Position numbers and translations under genes: made by a program | Part shown: positions 1 through 8,229 of the stretch, piece after piece | Layout of the letters: every line of letters begins with the position of its first letter | How positions within the stretch are numbered: position 1 is the stretch's first letter | Source: Pelomicrobium methylotrophicum | Lineage (GTDB): Bacteria > Pseudomonadota > Gammaproteobacteria > Burkholderiales > UBA6910 | Assembly: GCF_008014345.1 (NCBI RefSeq) | Contig: NZ_VPFL01000016.1 | Location: 22,453-86,452, forward strand | Direction of reading: 5' to 3' | Length of the DNA stretch: 64,000 bases | Notes under the pieces: model-generated | What the model was told of the DNA's origin: nothing | The model's input: the letters and a program-made list of their open reading frames with translations, nothing else | Databases searched by the model: none

Positions 1-1370
1 GGGCGCCGGACATCGTGTTCCAGCTGGGCGTGCCCGTGCTGGGCATTTGCTACGGCATGCAGACGATGGCGGCCCAGCTCGGGGGCGCGGTGGAGAACGC
101 GAGGGTGCGGGAATTCGGCTACGCCGAAGTGCGGGCCCGCGGCCACTCGACGCTGCTCAAGGATATCCAGGACCGGGTGACTGCGGAAGGCCACGGCATC
201 CTGGACGTATGGATGAGCCACGGCGACAAGGTGATCCGGCTCCCGCCCGGATTCAAGGTGATCGCCAGCAACGCCGCTTCCCCTATCGCTGGCATGGCCG
301 ACGAGACGCGGAGGTTCTACGGACTGCAATTTCATCCGGAAGTCACCCACACGCTCCAGGGAAAGGCGATCATCGACCGCTTCGTGCACACCATCTGCGG
401 CTGCGGAACCGACTGGAACATGCCCGATTACGTGGAGGAGGCGGTGGGCCGCATCCGCTCCGAAGTGGGCAAGGATGAGGTCATTCTGGGGCTTTCCGGA
501 GGCGTGGACTCTTCAGTCGCGGCCGCCCTCATCCACCGGGCGATCGGCGAGCAGCTCACCTGCATTTTCGTCGATACCGGTCTCCTGCGGCTGAACGAGG
601 CACAGCAGGTCATGGACACCTTCGCCCGCCACCTGGGCGTGAAGGTGACGCTGGTGGACGCATCGGAGCGGTTCATGCAGGCGCTGGCTGGCGTCACCGA
701 TCCCGAGCAGAAGCGCAAAATCATCGGCCGCGAGTTCGTGCATGTGTTCCAGGAGCAGGCGGCGAAATTGAAAAATGCCCGATGGCTCGCGCAGGGTACG
801 ATTTATCCCGATGTCATCGAATCGGCGGGGGCGAAAACCAAAAAAGCCCACACCATCAAGTCCCACCACAACGTGGGTGGGTTGCCCGAGACGCTGCACC
901 TTAAGCTGCTGGAGCCCCTGCGGGAGCTGTTCAAGGACGAGGTGCGCGAGCTGGGCCTCGCGCTGGGACTTGCGCCGGAGATCGTCTTCCGCCATCCGTT
1001 CCCCGGTCCAGGCTTGGGCGTGCGGATCCTCGGGGAAGTGAAACGCGAATACGCCGACATGCTGCGCCAGGCTGATGCCATCTTTATCGAGGAGCTCAAG
1101 GCCTCCGGTTGGTACGAGAAGACGAGCCAGGCGTTCGCCGTGTTTCTGCCTGTCAAGTCGGTCGGCGTCATGGGCGACGGCCGCACCTACGAGTACGTCG
1201 TGGCGCTGCGGGCGGTAGAGACTCGCGACTTCATGACCGCCCGCTGGGCGGAGCTTCCCCACAGCCTGCTGGCCAAAATCTCCAACCGCATTATCAACGA
1301 GGTGCGGGGCGTGAACCGGGTGGTGTACGACATCTCCGGCAAACCGCCGGCGACCATCGAGTGGGAGTGA
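1..1370 (+). CDS. guaA: GMP synthase (glutamine-hydrolysing), 3' part
   Basis: Converts XMP to GMP using glutamine and ATP (purine synthesis, cytosol). The frame is open from base 3 and the start lies before the window, so roughly the first 70 residues are missing. The class I glutaminase nucleophile motif GICYGMQ is at about base 45-65. The ATP-pyrophosphatase P-loop LSGGVDSS is at about base 488-512. The C-terminal dimerisation domain ends in the typical KPPATIEWE. This is a core chromosomal gene that fixes the left border of the mobile element, which begins at its 3' end. Confidence 0.98.
   Translation, partial: APDIVFQLGVPVLGICYGMQTMAAQLGGAVENARVREFGYAEVRARGHSTLLKDIQDRVTAEGHGILDVWMSHGDKVIRLPPGFKVIASNAASPIAGMADETRRFYGLQFHPEVTHTLQGKAIIDRFVHTICGCGTDWNMPDYVEEAVGRIRSEVGKDEVILGLSGGVDSSVAAALIHRAIGEQLTCIFVDTGLLRLNEAQQVMDTFARHLGVKVTLVDASERFMQALAGVTDPEQKRKIIGREFVHVFQEQAAKLKNARWLAQGTIYPDVIESAGAKTKKAHTIKSHHNVGGLPETLHLKLLEPLRELFKDEVRELGLALGLAPEIVFRHPFPGPGLGVRILGEVKREYADMLRQADAIFIEELKASGWYEKTSQAFAVFLPVKSVGVMGDGRTYEYVVALRAVETRDFMTARWAELPHSLLAKISNRIINEVRGVNRVVYDISGKPPATIEWE
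1340..1370. other. Probable left attachment site (attL) at guaA 3' end
   Basis: The last bases of guaA are a well-known integration target for P4-type integrases of genomic islands, and an integrase gene reads away from guaA 287 bp downstream. The attR copy is outside the window, so the core cannot be delimited; this placement is inferred. Confidence 0.5.
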
Positions 1371-1528
1371 GCAGAGGTCTGGCATCGACTGGCGGGAACA
1401 AGCACCAAACTCCTTGTAGATCATTCAAAAACAAGCACAAACCTCAAATTCTTCTGGCAAGGTCTGGCAGCATCAAGCGGGGGTAAGCAGTCAATTTTTG
1501 CTGGTATATTTGCTGGCATCTCGCGATC

Positions 1529-1656
1529 TGATACCATGGTTTTCATCAGATACCATCAACCGTGCGCAGGGCTCGTGATGGTATCGAAATCAACTAACAT
1601 ACTGATAAGAAAAGAAAAAACGCATAAATTCAGCGTTTGTTTGGTGATGGTATCGA
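1529..1656. promoter_or_regulatory. Four copies of a TGATACCATC-type box upstream of the integrase
   Basis: Boxes at 1529-1537 and 1548-1557 read GATACCAT. Boxes at 1577-1587 and 1646-1656 read the inverse, GATGGTATCGA. The last box ends two bases before the integrase start codon. The paired direct and inverted arrangement suits integrase arm sites or excisionase/regulator sites. The remaining gap between guaA and int holds no gene I can see. Confidence 0.55.
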
Positions 1657-1657
1657 G

Positions 1658-2938
1658 ATGCTGTCCGACACCAAGCTTCGCAACCTAAAACCCAGGGAGA
1701 AACCGTACAAGGTCGCAGACCGTGATGGTCTGTATGTGGTCGTCACACCAACGGGGACAATCTCCTTCCGCTACAACTACCGGATCAATGGTCGCCAGGA
1801 AACGCTGGTGCTCGGCCGTTATGGAACAGATGGCATCACGCTGGCCGAAGCGAGGGAAAGACTCCTGGCCGCAAAAAAGCTGGTCAGCGAAGGCAAATCA
1901 CCGGCGCGCCAGAAGTCCAGGGAGATGCGGAAGCTCAGAGACGCCGAAACGTTCGGCACGTGGGCTGAGCTGTGGCTCAAGCATTACCCGATGGCTGAGT
2001 CCACGAGAGACATGCGCAGGTCGGTCTATGAGCGTGACCTGAAGGAACCATTTGGCCGACTCAAGATGACGGAGATCAGCCACGAAGATCTTCGGGAACT
2101 ATGCGACAAAATCGTGGCGCGAGGCGCGCCGGCAACAGCCGTTCATGCGCGTGAAGTCGTCCACATGGTGTATCGGTACGCACTGGATCGCGGGCATCGT
2201 TACGAAAACCCAGCAGAACTCGTGCGGCCCACATCCATTGCACGCTTCGAACCAAGAGACCGAGCACTGTCTCCACAAGAGATCTGGCTGCTTTATCAAT
2301 ACTTGGAGCGCGTATCGACCGCACCGACCATCCGCCTGGCGGTCAAGTTGCTTCTGTTGACGATGGTCAGGAAGTCGGAATTGACCGAAGCGACGTGGGA
2401 CGAAGTCAACTTTACTTTGGCGACCTGGACCATTCCAGCGGAACGGATGAAAAGGAAGCGCCCGCATGTGGTGTACCTGTCCCGCCAGGCGTTGGATATT
2501 TTCGTTGCCCTCAAGACGTGCGCGGGAGGGTCGCGTTACGTATTGCCGTCGCGCTACGATCCTGACATTCCCATGAGCAAGGCCACACTGAATCAAGTGA
2601 CGACTCTCGTGTGGAAGGCGGCACAGGAAGATGGGAAGCCGTTAGGAAAGTTCTGTGTTCATGACTTGCGGCGGACGGCATCGACCCTGCTCCACGAAGC
2701 CGGCTACAACACGGATTGGATCGAGAAGTGCCTCGCCCATGAACAAAAGGGCGTAAGAGCGATCTACAACAAGGCTGAATATGCCGAACAGCGTCGCGTC
2801 ATGCTTCAGGACTGGGCTGACATGATCGACCTCTGGGTGAAGGGCGACCCGGCGCTTTGGGCTGTTGTGCCGCCGCCTTCCTCGCCTCTATCCATGCTTC
2901 GACCTCCCTCAAGTCCCATGCCACCGATCGCGGAGTAA
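1658..2938 (+). CDS. int: P4-type tyrosine integrase
   Basis: Site-specific recombinase of 426 aa expected to integrate and excise the element at guaA. The N-terminus (LSDTKLRNLKP...) is the DUF4102 arm-binding domain typical of island integrases. The catalytic domain carries the first Arg (about LTMVRKSEL), the box HDLRRTASTLL and the C-terminal LAHEQKGVRAIYNKAEY with the nucleophile Tyr. I chose ATG 1658 because the protein family begins there; upstream in-frame starts at 1637 are weaker. The 3' end overlaps the convergent AlpA-like gene by 140 bp. Confidence 0.93.
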   Translation: MLSDTKLRNLKPREKPYKVADRDGLYVVVTPTGTISFRYNYRINGRQETLVLGRYGTDGITLAEARERLLAAKKLVSEGKSPARQKSREMRKLRDAETFGTWAELWLKHYPMAESTRDMRRSVYERDLKEPFGRLKMTEISHEDLRELCDKIVARGAPATAVHAREVVHMVYRYALDRGHRYENPAELVRPTSIARFEPRDRALSPQEIWLLYQYLERVSTAPTIRLAVKLLLLTMVRKSELTEATWDEVNFTLATWTIPAERMKRKRPHVVYLSRQALDIFVALKTCAGGSRYVLPSRYDPDIPMSKATLNQVTTLVWKAAQEDGKPLGKFCVHDLRRTASTLLHEAGYNTDWIEKCLAHEQKGVRAIYNKAEYAEQRRVMLQDWADMIDLWVKGDPALWAVVPPPSSPLSMLRPPSSPMPPIAE

Positions 2939-3080
2939 GGGTGAATCGTCTCGGAAATTCGCCGCGCTTTTCAAGATTGAAAATCGTTCGATCAGATAAC
3001 GGAACGATCTTTAGAAGCTGCTTTCTGTTTATGAGAACCCGCCCTAGGGTTTTGAGTTCGTCTTCTCGAATGGTACGCAT
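2799..3080 (-). CDS. AlpA-family excisionase/transcriptional regulator
   Basis: Small (93 aa) winged-helix DNA-binding protein. The core LINRKQLLKIVPLSDRTIFNLEKRGEFPRRF followed by WDLREVEAWI is the AlpA helix-turn-helix pattern (written here in parts: LINRKQLLKIVPLSDRT, then IFNLEKRGEFPRRF). AlpA proteins control integrase expression or excision directionality. The start is taken at 3080, where AlpA homologs begin; an upstream start at 3152 is possible. It is convergent with and overlaps int. Its upstream region holds a degenerate copy of the phased operator seen at four other promoters. Confidence 0.8.
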   Translation of the reverse strand: MRTIREDELKTLGRVLINRKQLLKIVPLSDRTIFNLEKRGEFPRRFTLTPRSVAWDLREVEAWIEARKAAAQQPKAPGRPSPRGRSCQPSPEA

Positions 3081-3166
3081 ATCGTTTCCCGAATGATGGT
3101 TCCTTTGAAATATAAACCAGCCATCTAGCGTTTTTGCGGGGCAAAAGCGCACACTTTTGAATCATT

Positions 3167-4867
3167 TCAAGCCAACCCGGCCTCCTCTAGAAAGCGTGAC
3201 TCAAGACCTTCCTCGATGGCGCTGCTGAGGATGAGCCGATGCCTGGCGCGGGTCATGCCGACATAGAGCAAACGTCGCTCGTCCTCCTCGGTCGAGTCCG
3301 TATGCGGCAAATTCCCGTCCTCGCAGCCAAGGATCCAGACATTGTCGAATTCGAGCCCCTTGGAGGCGTGGAGTGTCATCACTGCGACAGAGTCGGCGGG
3401 GGTCTGCCTGTTTCCGGAACCGCCCACCAGCGAAAGCCGTCTGGCAAGATGTCCTGACAGGCCGGCCAGCGCGGCCTCCAGCCGGCCGAGAAGCCTGGCC
3501 TGATCCGGCTTGCAGTGGCTGGACAGCCAGGAGGCTACGGCGTGGATGACCAGTGCGTGGCGCTGCATGCGTGCCTGGGTTGTCCAGGCCTCGAACCCCT
3601 GAAGCAGGCTCACGATGAGTGGACCGTCGGCATCGGACCCGATGTGGCGGGTTGCGGCCCGCAGTCGCTCTAGGCAGTCACGCCCTGGAAACGAAGCCAG
3701 GCGGTTGACCTGGTCAGCGGGCATGCCGCAGAAGGCGAGCGCGTTAGCCACCCCGGTCCAGGCCCCGTCGAGAACGCTCCGGAGCAGGCCCAGGAAGGTG
3801 GCGCCGAGTGCGCGGTCCCAGACGCTCTGGCCGCCGCAGCGGCGGTAAGGTATCCGGGCTTCGGTCAGGCAGACCTCGACGGGATCGAGCAGCAGGTTGG
3901 TCCTGGCGAGCACGGCCCACTGCGATCCATCCAGCCGAATGCGATCAACGCATTGGCCGGCTTCGTCCCACCGGTCGGCGGCACGAATTACATGCACCTC
4001 GCCGGCGTCCTGACGGTGTGCCTCGATCCGTTTGGGCGCACGTTCCCTGTTGTGCGCGATCAGCCGGGCGGCATGACCAAGGATGTTTGGCGCACAACGG
4101 TAGTTGACCGGAAGCGTAGTCTCGGTCGCAGACAGCGCGAACGTGATCTCGCGCAACCCGGCGTATCCCAGCGCGTGCCTGAAGGCGTACAGGCTTTGGT
4201 CGTCGTCCCCGACCAGGGTTACCTCGGCCCCCGCCCGGCCGTGGAGCAGGATCCACTCCATCTGCACTTCGTCCATGTCCTGCGCCTCGTCCACCAGCAG
4301 CCACCGGATCGGAAGCGGGGGCATGTCGCCTCTGGCCATGCGGCGAACCGAGAGCAGCAGCAGGTCGGCGAAGTCCATTGCGCCCTCGGATTCCATGATG
4401 TCCTGGTAGCTGCGAAAAACGGCTTCGAGGGATGGGTCGGTGAAGGGGGATGGGGCGAGTCTGGCTTTTACGGCGTCGATGGCCTGCACCACGTCATCGA
4501 ACGGGAGATCGGGGGCGTGCTGTTTACAGCACCGGCGCAGCACGGCCAGACGCTCCCCCTCGGAAAGCAGGCGCGGCGGCTTCCCACGGCTGAACCGCTT
4601 GATCTGGGCCAGCGCAAGCGAGTGAAAAGTGCCGACGGCCAGACGCCGTGCATGTTCCTGACCGCAGGAGGCGAGGATTCTCGACCTGAGTTCTTCCGCG
4701 GCGTCGCGGGTAAAGGTCACCGCACAGAGCCTGCCCTTGGGGTGGTTTGCGAGCAGCCTCGCGGCGCGTTCCGAAAGGACACGGGTCTTGCCGGAGCCCG
4801 GGCAGGCGAGAATGGTGCAGTGGCCGGCTACAGTGACGGCCCGTTCCTGGTAGGGATTAAGCTCCAC
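3167..4867 (-). CDS. UvrD/Rep-type superfamily 1 DNA helicase
   Basis: ATP-dependent 3'-5' helicase, 566 aa, shorter than UvrD (about 720 aa). Visible motifs: Walker A ACPGSGKT near residue 20, motif II VDEAQDMDE, motif III GDDDQSLYAFR, motif IV region LPVNYRC, motif V TLHASKGLEFDNVW and motif VI VGMTRARHRL. It is probably used in element replication, repair or recombination. It overlaps the upstream AcaB-like gene by 11 bp, so the two are probably one operon. Confidence 0.92.
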   Translation of the reverse strand: MELNPYQERAVTVAGHCTILACPGSGKTRVLSERAARLLANHPKGRLCAVTFTRDAAEELRSRILASCGQEHARRLAVGTFHSLALAQIKRFSRGKPPRLLSEGERLAVLRRCCKQHAPDLPFDDVVQAIDAVKARLAPSPFTDPSLEAVFRSYQDIMESEGAMDFADLLLLSVRRMARGDMPPLPIRWLLVDEAQDMDEVQMEWILLHGRAGAEVTLVGDDDQSLYAFRHALGYAGLREITFALSATETTLPVNYRCAPNILGHAARLIAHNRERAPKRIEAHRQDAGEVHVIRAADRWDEAGQCVDRIRLDGSQWAVLARTNLLLDPVEVCLTEARIPYRRCGGQSVWDRALGATFLGLLRSVLDGAWTGVANALAFCGMPADQVNRLASFPGRDCLERLRAATRHIGSDADGPLIVSLLQGFEAWTTQARMQRHALVIHAVASWLSSHCKPDQARLLGRLEAALAGLSGHLARRLSLVGGSGNRQTPADSVAVMTLHASKGLEFDNVWILGCEDGNLPHTDSTEEDERRLLYVGMTRARHRLILSSAIEEGLESRFLEEAGLA

Positions 4868-5543
4868 GGCCCGACTGCGCGCCGCTGCTGGATGCGGCCG
4901 CCTCGGTAACAGGAGAAGACCCGGGGTGCCCGTTGGCGTCCGTTTGTGCTTCTGCTCCTGTCTCGGCCAAGGTTTTATCGTCGCCTTGGGCTTCCTTCCT
5001 CCGGGCCGCGATCATGGCGCGGCCGGAGATGGACCGGATGCCGCCGGCCAGTCGGAGCAGGCGCCGTTTCCATTCGTAGATGCTTCGCGAGTAGTTGCCA
5101 TCGGGGATGACGCCGGAGAGCCAGAGGGTATCGAGTTTGGCGACCAGGCCGTCGAATTCCCGGACGATCCCAAGATACCGCACGGCGCGGGGTGAGGTGA
5201 TTTTCGCTTCAAGCTCCTTGGGGTGGGAGTACTCGATGCCATTGAACTCGATGCCGTTCGCTTCAGCCAGCTTTTCGAGGCGGGCGGCCTCGCTGCGGAT
5301 GTCCTCGAACATCTTGTTTAGGCGCTCATCGACGATACCCTCCACTTCTCGGGCCTGTTCGTCGGTGCCGATGATTCTCAGCACCACCGAGAGGGAGAAG
5401 ATCGCATTCGCGCACAGTTCGAAGCCTCGATCGAATACCTGCTGTGCATGGAACGAATGGAGCTTGACCTTCTGGGTGAAGTACGGATGGCTCTTGGATC
5501 TGTCCTGAGCCTCGGACCTGACGTTGGGCATCGTATTTGCCAT
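4857..5543 (-). CDS. AcaB-like regulator (DUF1845/PFL_4669 family)
   Basis: 228 aa protein that resembles the ICE-specific DUF1845 family, which includes AcaB, an activator in the IncC plasmid transfer cascade (family knowledge). The N-terminal half has the KLHSFHAQQVFDRG pattern. The middle has SPRAVRYLGIVREFDGLVA, and the C-terminus is a low-complexity Ala/Gly/Ser tail. ATG 5543 follows an AGGAGG ribosome site. It is transcribed from a promoter with the phased operator shared by the transfer operons, so it may sit in the same regulatory loop. Activator function is inferred. Confidence 0.65.
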   Translation of the reverse strand: MANTMPNVRSEAQDRSKSHPYFTQKVKLHSFHAQQVFDRGFELCANAIFSLSVVLRIIGTDEQAREVEGIVDERLNKMFEDIRSEAARLEKLAEANGIEFNGIEYSHPKELEAKITSPRAVRYLGIVREFDGLVAKLDTLWLSGVIPDGNYSRSIYEWKRRLLRLAGGIRSISGRAMIAARRKEAQGDDKTLAETGAEAQTDANGHPGSSPVTEAAASSSGAQSGRGA

Positions 5544-5569
5544 AAGGACCTCCTGGGGCAGAGATGTCC

Positions 5570-5629
5570 ATGATACAAAGTCGGTCGCCAAAAACGAGTG
5601 CGAAAAGCGCACCAAAACGCACTGTTTAG
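5570..5629 (-). promoter_or_regulatory. Phased-operator promoter (copy a) for the AcaB-like operon
   Basis: On the minus strand CTAAACAGTGC starts at 5629, followed by GTGCGCTTTT and CTCGTTTTTGG at about 11-bp steps, then a -10 box TATCAT (5575-5570). The -10 starts 54 bases after the first base of CTAA, as in copies c and d. There is no recognisable -35 box, so activator dependence is likely. Confidence 0.7.
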
Positions 5630-5643
5630 GGTCTTGTTGGCGC

Positions 5644-5671
5644 TTGACATCCACAATTCGGTTGCTAGAAT
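5644..5671 (+). promoter_or_regulatory. Strong sigma70 promoter
   Basis: TTGACA (5644-5649) and TAGAAT (5666-5671) are separated by 16 bp. It should start transcription near 5678, exactly at the front of the structured leader copy F, and could read on to the tRNA at 6017. Confidence 0.75.
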
Positions 5672-5678
5672 GGGTACC

Positions 5679-5790
5679 ATCATTCGATGTGCGTAACGCC
5701 TTCGGATGCTCGAAAGTCCTAGCTGGGGACTTGAAAAAAGCAGCATTCAATCCGCCGTCCATGCGATGCAGGGCGGCGAGTCAAGCGAGG
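5679..5790 (+). ncRNA. Multi-stem leader RNA, copy F
   Basis: Contains a hairpin around GCGTAACGCC, then TAGCTG at about 5719 paired with CAGCA at about 5741, then a GCCGTCC/GGGCGGC stem at about 5754-5777. The same order of stems occurs in copies A-D. This copy has its own promoter at 5644. No convincing ORF follows it: 5791-6016 has GC-rich inverted repeats but no gene I can support before the tRNA. Confidence 0.6.
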
Positions 5791-6016
5791 GGCCGAAGCG
5801 CCCGACCCTGATCCACGGGGAAACGTGGTGATGTGGCTTGGGCGCTGGCGTAAGACCTCGCCTTGTCCGCTAGTGAGTGGACAAGGCTTGAGGCAGCGCG
5901 CCCCGTGAACCTGCGTGAAGGGGATATCCAAAAATGCGGCGGCGGCTTGGAAGGTCGCCAGCGACGGGTGTTCGTGCGTCTGACAAACGCGCACAAGCGA
6001 ATGCTCGTCGTCCGCT

Positions 6017-6088
6017 GGGGCGGTAGCTCAACGGGAGAGCAACAGGCTGTCAACCTGTTGGTTGCGGGTTCGAGTCCCGTCCGCTCCA
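6017..6088 (+). tRNA. tRNA-Asp (anticodon GTC)
   Basis: Complete cloverleaf. Acceptor GGGGCGG pairs with CCGCTCC (one G.U), D stem GCTC/GAGC, anticodon stem ACAGG/CCTGT with loop CTGTCAA (GTC at 6049-6051), T stem GCGGG/CCCGT with loop TTCGAGT, discriminator A at 6088, no encoded CCA. The D loop is short (AACGGGA). It lies inside the mobile element, so it is cargo and not the integration target. Confidence 0.9.
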
Positions 6089-6209
6089 TTCCACGATTCC
6101 CTGCCAAGTGCTAGACTTAGAGGCAAATCAGGCAGGCGCGGCCAGACAATCGTTTGGCCGGGTTGACAGCCCCTCACCCAGTGGGGGTCTGCCGAATAGA
6201 TTGGGGACG

Positions 6210-6240
6210 ACGCCTCGACCACGGTCGGGGCGTTCGTTTA
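6210..6240 (+). terminator. Intrinsic terminator-like hairpin
   Basis: ACGCCTCGACC pairs with GGTCGGGGCGT (one wobble) and is followed by TTCGTTT. It probably ends the tRNA transcript. Confidence 0.6.
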
Positions 6241-6257
6241 TCGTGACGATTTTTCAA

Positions 6258-6297
6258 CCCCTTGGGGGCACATTTTGCCCCCAGGGGCATGGTGCCT
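6258..6297 (+). promoter_or_regulatory. Short stem-loop leader (CAACCCC type)
   Basis: CCCCTTGGGGGC pairs with GCCCCCAGGGG, followed by CATGGTGCC. It precedes the gene at 6338 and belongs to the repeated leader family. Confidence 0.7.
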
Positions 6298-6337
6298 CCG
6301 AGGTTCATCTCATCAACGACTGAAAAGGAGGCGTACC

Positions 6338-6703
6338 ATGGAAAAAATAATCCTGATTGCGGCACTGTTCGGATCGGCTGCGTTCTTCGTCGAGAAAGTT
6401 TTAGGCTTCCTAAAGCGCTCACGAGGGAGTGAGACGTCCGGCAGAGTAGGGGAGCCGGCCCTCAAAGAGGCTGACACAGATCCCAGGCTCGCAGAACTCG
6501 CGGAAGAAATAGAAAAGCTCAAGGAGGCGCTGTCTGACCGCCCGGCTTGGGCTCGCAAGGGGATCGACCCCCAAGCCCTCGCCGAGAGGGACGCCGCGAT
6601 TGCGGCTCTTAAGGCGGAGAACCAAGCCCTCAAGGAAGAGGTCAAGGCCCTCAAGGGCAAGAAGCGTAGCCGCAAGGCGCCCGAATTTGAGATCGTCGAG
6701 TGA
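6338..6703 (+). CDS. Small membrane-anchored coiled-coil protein
   Basis: 121 aa, family not recognised. An N-terminal hydrophobic segment (IILIAALFGSAAFFVEKVLG, residues about 4-23) probably anchors it in the inner membrane. Residues about 50-110 are charged heptad-like helix (AERDAAIAALKAENQALKEE), and the tail is basic. ATG 6338 has AAGGAGG seven bases upstream; this is the first gene after a stem-loop leader. The next gene, 9 bp downstream, encodes another coiled-coil membrane protein, so the two may act together. Confidence 0.7.
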   Translation: MEKIILIAALFGSAAFFVEKVLGFLKRSRGSETSGRVGEPALKEADTDPRLAELAEEIEKLKEALSDRPAWARKGIDPQALAERDAAIAALKAENQALKEEVKALKGKKRSRKAPEFEIVE

Positions 6704-6712
6704 GGCGGTAAA

Positions 6713-7102
6713 ATGTCGCTCATGCACATTCCGCTCGAAATCTACGAGCTCCTGGAGAAGCGCCTGGGACGCGACGATGCGATGGCGGTGGCCAAGAGCA
6801 TCGAAGCGTCGCTGTCGCTGATCGAGGAGCGTAGCCGGGAAATCGCCGGTCAGCGCAAGCTGGAGGTCAAGGAAGAACTTCGCGTCGAGCTGCGCGACGA
6901 GTTGACGACGAAGGGAGACCTGGCCAAAACGGAAGGCTCGCTCAGGGAAGAGATGGCGAAGCTGGAAGGCAGGATGGAAGCAAGGTTCGAGCGATTGGAC
7001 AAGAAGTTTTCGCTTCTGTTCATGGCGACGATCTTCGCGATCATCTTCGTCAACCAGAACGCTCTGGAGTTTCTGGCGCGCGTGGCAGGGTTGATCAAAT
7101 AA
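6713..7102 (+). CDS. Coiled-coil protein with C-terminal membrane anchor (DUF1640-like)
   Basis: 129 aa. The N-terminus (IPLEIYELLEKRLGRDDAM) and the long amphipathic coiled coil ending in a transmembrane segment (LLFMATIFAIIFVNQNALEF) match the layout of DUF1640/CCDC90-like proteins. Function is unknown. It follows the 6338 gene closely and probably shares its transcript. The mirrored topology (anchor at the C-terminus here, at the N-terminus in the neighbour) is notable. Confidence 0.7.
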   Translation: MSLMHIPLEIYELLEKRLGRDDAMAVAKSIEASLSLIEERSREIAGQRKLEVKEELRVELRDELTTKGDLAKTEGSLREEMAKLEGRMEARFERLDKKFSLLFMATIFAIIFVNQNALEFLARVAGLIK

Positions 7103-7118
7103 CCCGACACGACTTCAA

Positions 7119-7149
7119 CCCCTCGGGGGCACTCTCTGCCCCCGAGGGG
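7119..7149 (+). promoter_or_regulatory. Short stem-loop leader (CAACCCC type)
   Basis: Perfect 12-bp stem: CCCCTCGGGGGC (7119-7130) with GCCCCCGAGGGG (7138-7149), loop ACTCTCT, followed by CATGGTGCC. It precedes a 28-codon gene. Confidence 0.75.
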
Positions 7150-7181
7150 GCATGGTGCCTCCGCGTTTTTTTGGAGGTATC

Positions 7182-7268
7182 ATGGAACTAGTAATTTTCC
7201 TTATGTGCGTTCTTGCCGGCCTTGTAATCAGCCGTCCGGTCGTTCGGGCGCTTTTAAGGACCAGGTAG
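7182..7268 (+). CDS. Very small membrane protein (28 aa)
   Basis: ATG 7182 follows a strong GGAGGT site and its own stem-loop leader. The peptide begins MELVIFLMCVLAGLVISRP and is a single transmembrane helix with a basic tail. It is too short for family assignment. The leader and ribosome site are the main support for a real gene. Confidence 0.55.
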   Translation: MELVIFLMCVLAGLVISRPVVRALLRTR

Positions 7269-7402
7269 AGCGCACACCTTCTGCGGGCGGCGCCCGCAGT
7301 CCGGAAAGGTTTCGAAAACCGAGACCCGTCCGGCCTGCGGGGGCCGCTTCGCATCCGAATGCGGCTCTCCGCAGAGTTCTCGAACTTTGTCAGGAGAGCA
7401 TC

Positions 7403-7561
7403 ATGAACGATCAGGATTTGAAGCGGCTCTTTCGGGCAATCCCATTCGCCATGGCGTGCGATCTGCATCAGAGGCTCAAAGCCGGCTGCACTGCACATCA
7501 GACGCGGCAGATGCTGCGCAAAGCGCTGGTGGCGGCGGGAATGGCCAGGAAAGCGCGTTAA
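7403..7561 (+). CDS. Small basic protein, unknown
   Basis: 52 aa starting at ATG 7403 after AGGAG. Mostly helical and basic (MNDQDLKRLFRAIPFAMACD...). It is followed at once by an intrinsic terminator. The 130 bp upstream hold several GC-rich hairpins (for example CTGCGGGC/GCCCGCAG at 7279-7297), a variant of the leaders found before neighbouring genes. I do not recognise the family. Confidence 0.5.
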   Translation: MNDQDLKRLFRAIPFAMACDLHQRLKAGCTAHQTRQMLRKALVAAGMARKAR

Positions 7562-7566
7562 AGGCA

Positions 7567-7590
7567 GGCCCCGGATGACCGGGGCCTTTC
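7567..7590 (+). terminator. Intrinsic terminator
   Basis: GGCCCCGG (7567-7574), loop ATGA, CCGGGGCC (7579-7586), then TTTC. Confidence 0.75.
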
Positions 7591-7743
7591 CAGAGCGCAT
7601 CTGCGTGGTGCACTCCGGAAAGACAGGATTGTCGCTTCTGGTTATCCAGAGCGCATAGCGGTAGCTGGCCGCGCCGAAAGGCGAAACAGCAATCAGGCGC
7701 CGAGCCGGGAAACCGGGTCGGCATTCATCAACCCAGACCGGGT
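7587..7743 (+). ncRNA. Multi-stem leader RNA, copy A
   Basis: After the terminator come an imperfect hairpin (CTTTCC...GGAAAG), a TCTGG-TTAT-CCAGA hairpin, TAGCTG paired with CAGCA, a stem closed by the tetraloop GAAA (about 7700-7720) and a final ACCC/GGGT hairpin. Order and loops match copies B, C and D although stem sequences differ. The stretch 7744-8021 continues with GC-rich inverted repeats and no gene. Confidence 0.65.
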
Positions 7744-8021
7744 CAACCACCCACGGCTGAAGCCGGAGGCTTGCCGTGAGGCGGCCTGGGTTGACCAGGG
7801 AGAGCCGCAACCAACCGGCTACGTTGCAGCCAGGACGGAAGACCCACCGGCGAATGCTTCCTCAGTTCGCCGCTCTGGAAGGGATGGATGCAGACAACCG
7901 TGAGGGCAAGGGCGAAACGGTCCATTCCGGCCCCGCAGGGGGGCATCCGGGTTGCAACATTCCCGAGGGGAGACGCCCGCAAGGGCGCGTAACCAGACCC
8001 GTAAGGGTAGAAAGGAAGGAA

Positions 8022-8123
8022 ATGGCAATTGAGTCACTTGTGGGTCTCGTTGTGTTCGCAATCGTATTTGCAGCAATGGGAATCTACGCCAAGAAGCACG
8101 AGATCAAACCGCCGAAGAAGTAG
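8022..8123 (+). CDS. Small single-pass membrane protein (33 aa)
   Basis: ATG 8022 follows AAAGGAAGGAA. The sequence is one transmembrane helix (SLVGLVVFAIVFAAMGIY) with a Lys-rich tail. Family unknown. It lies between leader copy A and the leader of the exonuclease gene. Confidence 0.5.
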   Translation: MAIESLVGLVVFAIVFAAMGIYAKKHEIKPPKK

Positions 8124-8148
8124 TCGGTCGCCAATTTCTCATCAACCG

Positions 8149-8178
8149 CCCCTGCGGGATGCTTACGTCCCGCAGGGG
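8149..8178 (+). promoter_or_regulatory. Short stem-loop leader
   Basis: Perfect 11-bp stem: CCCCTGCGGGA with TCCCGCAGGGG, followed by ACGTGGTGTC. It precedes the exonuclease gene. Confidence 0.7.
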
Positions 8179-8229
8179 ACGTGGTGTCTCCGGGGCTTCA
8201 TCAACCACGTCATCAACAAAGGAGGCACC

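Noticed and set aside
513..1424. 303-codon minus-strand frame over guaA
   Set aside because: Shadow of a conserved housekeeping gene.
5863..6114. 83-codon ORF upstream of and across the tRNA
   Set aside because: It covers the complete tRNA-Asp and has no ribosome site.
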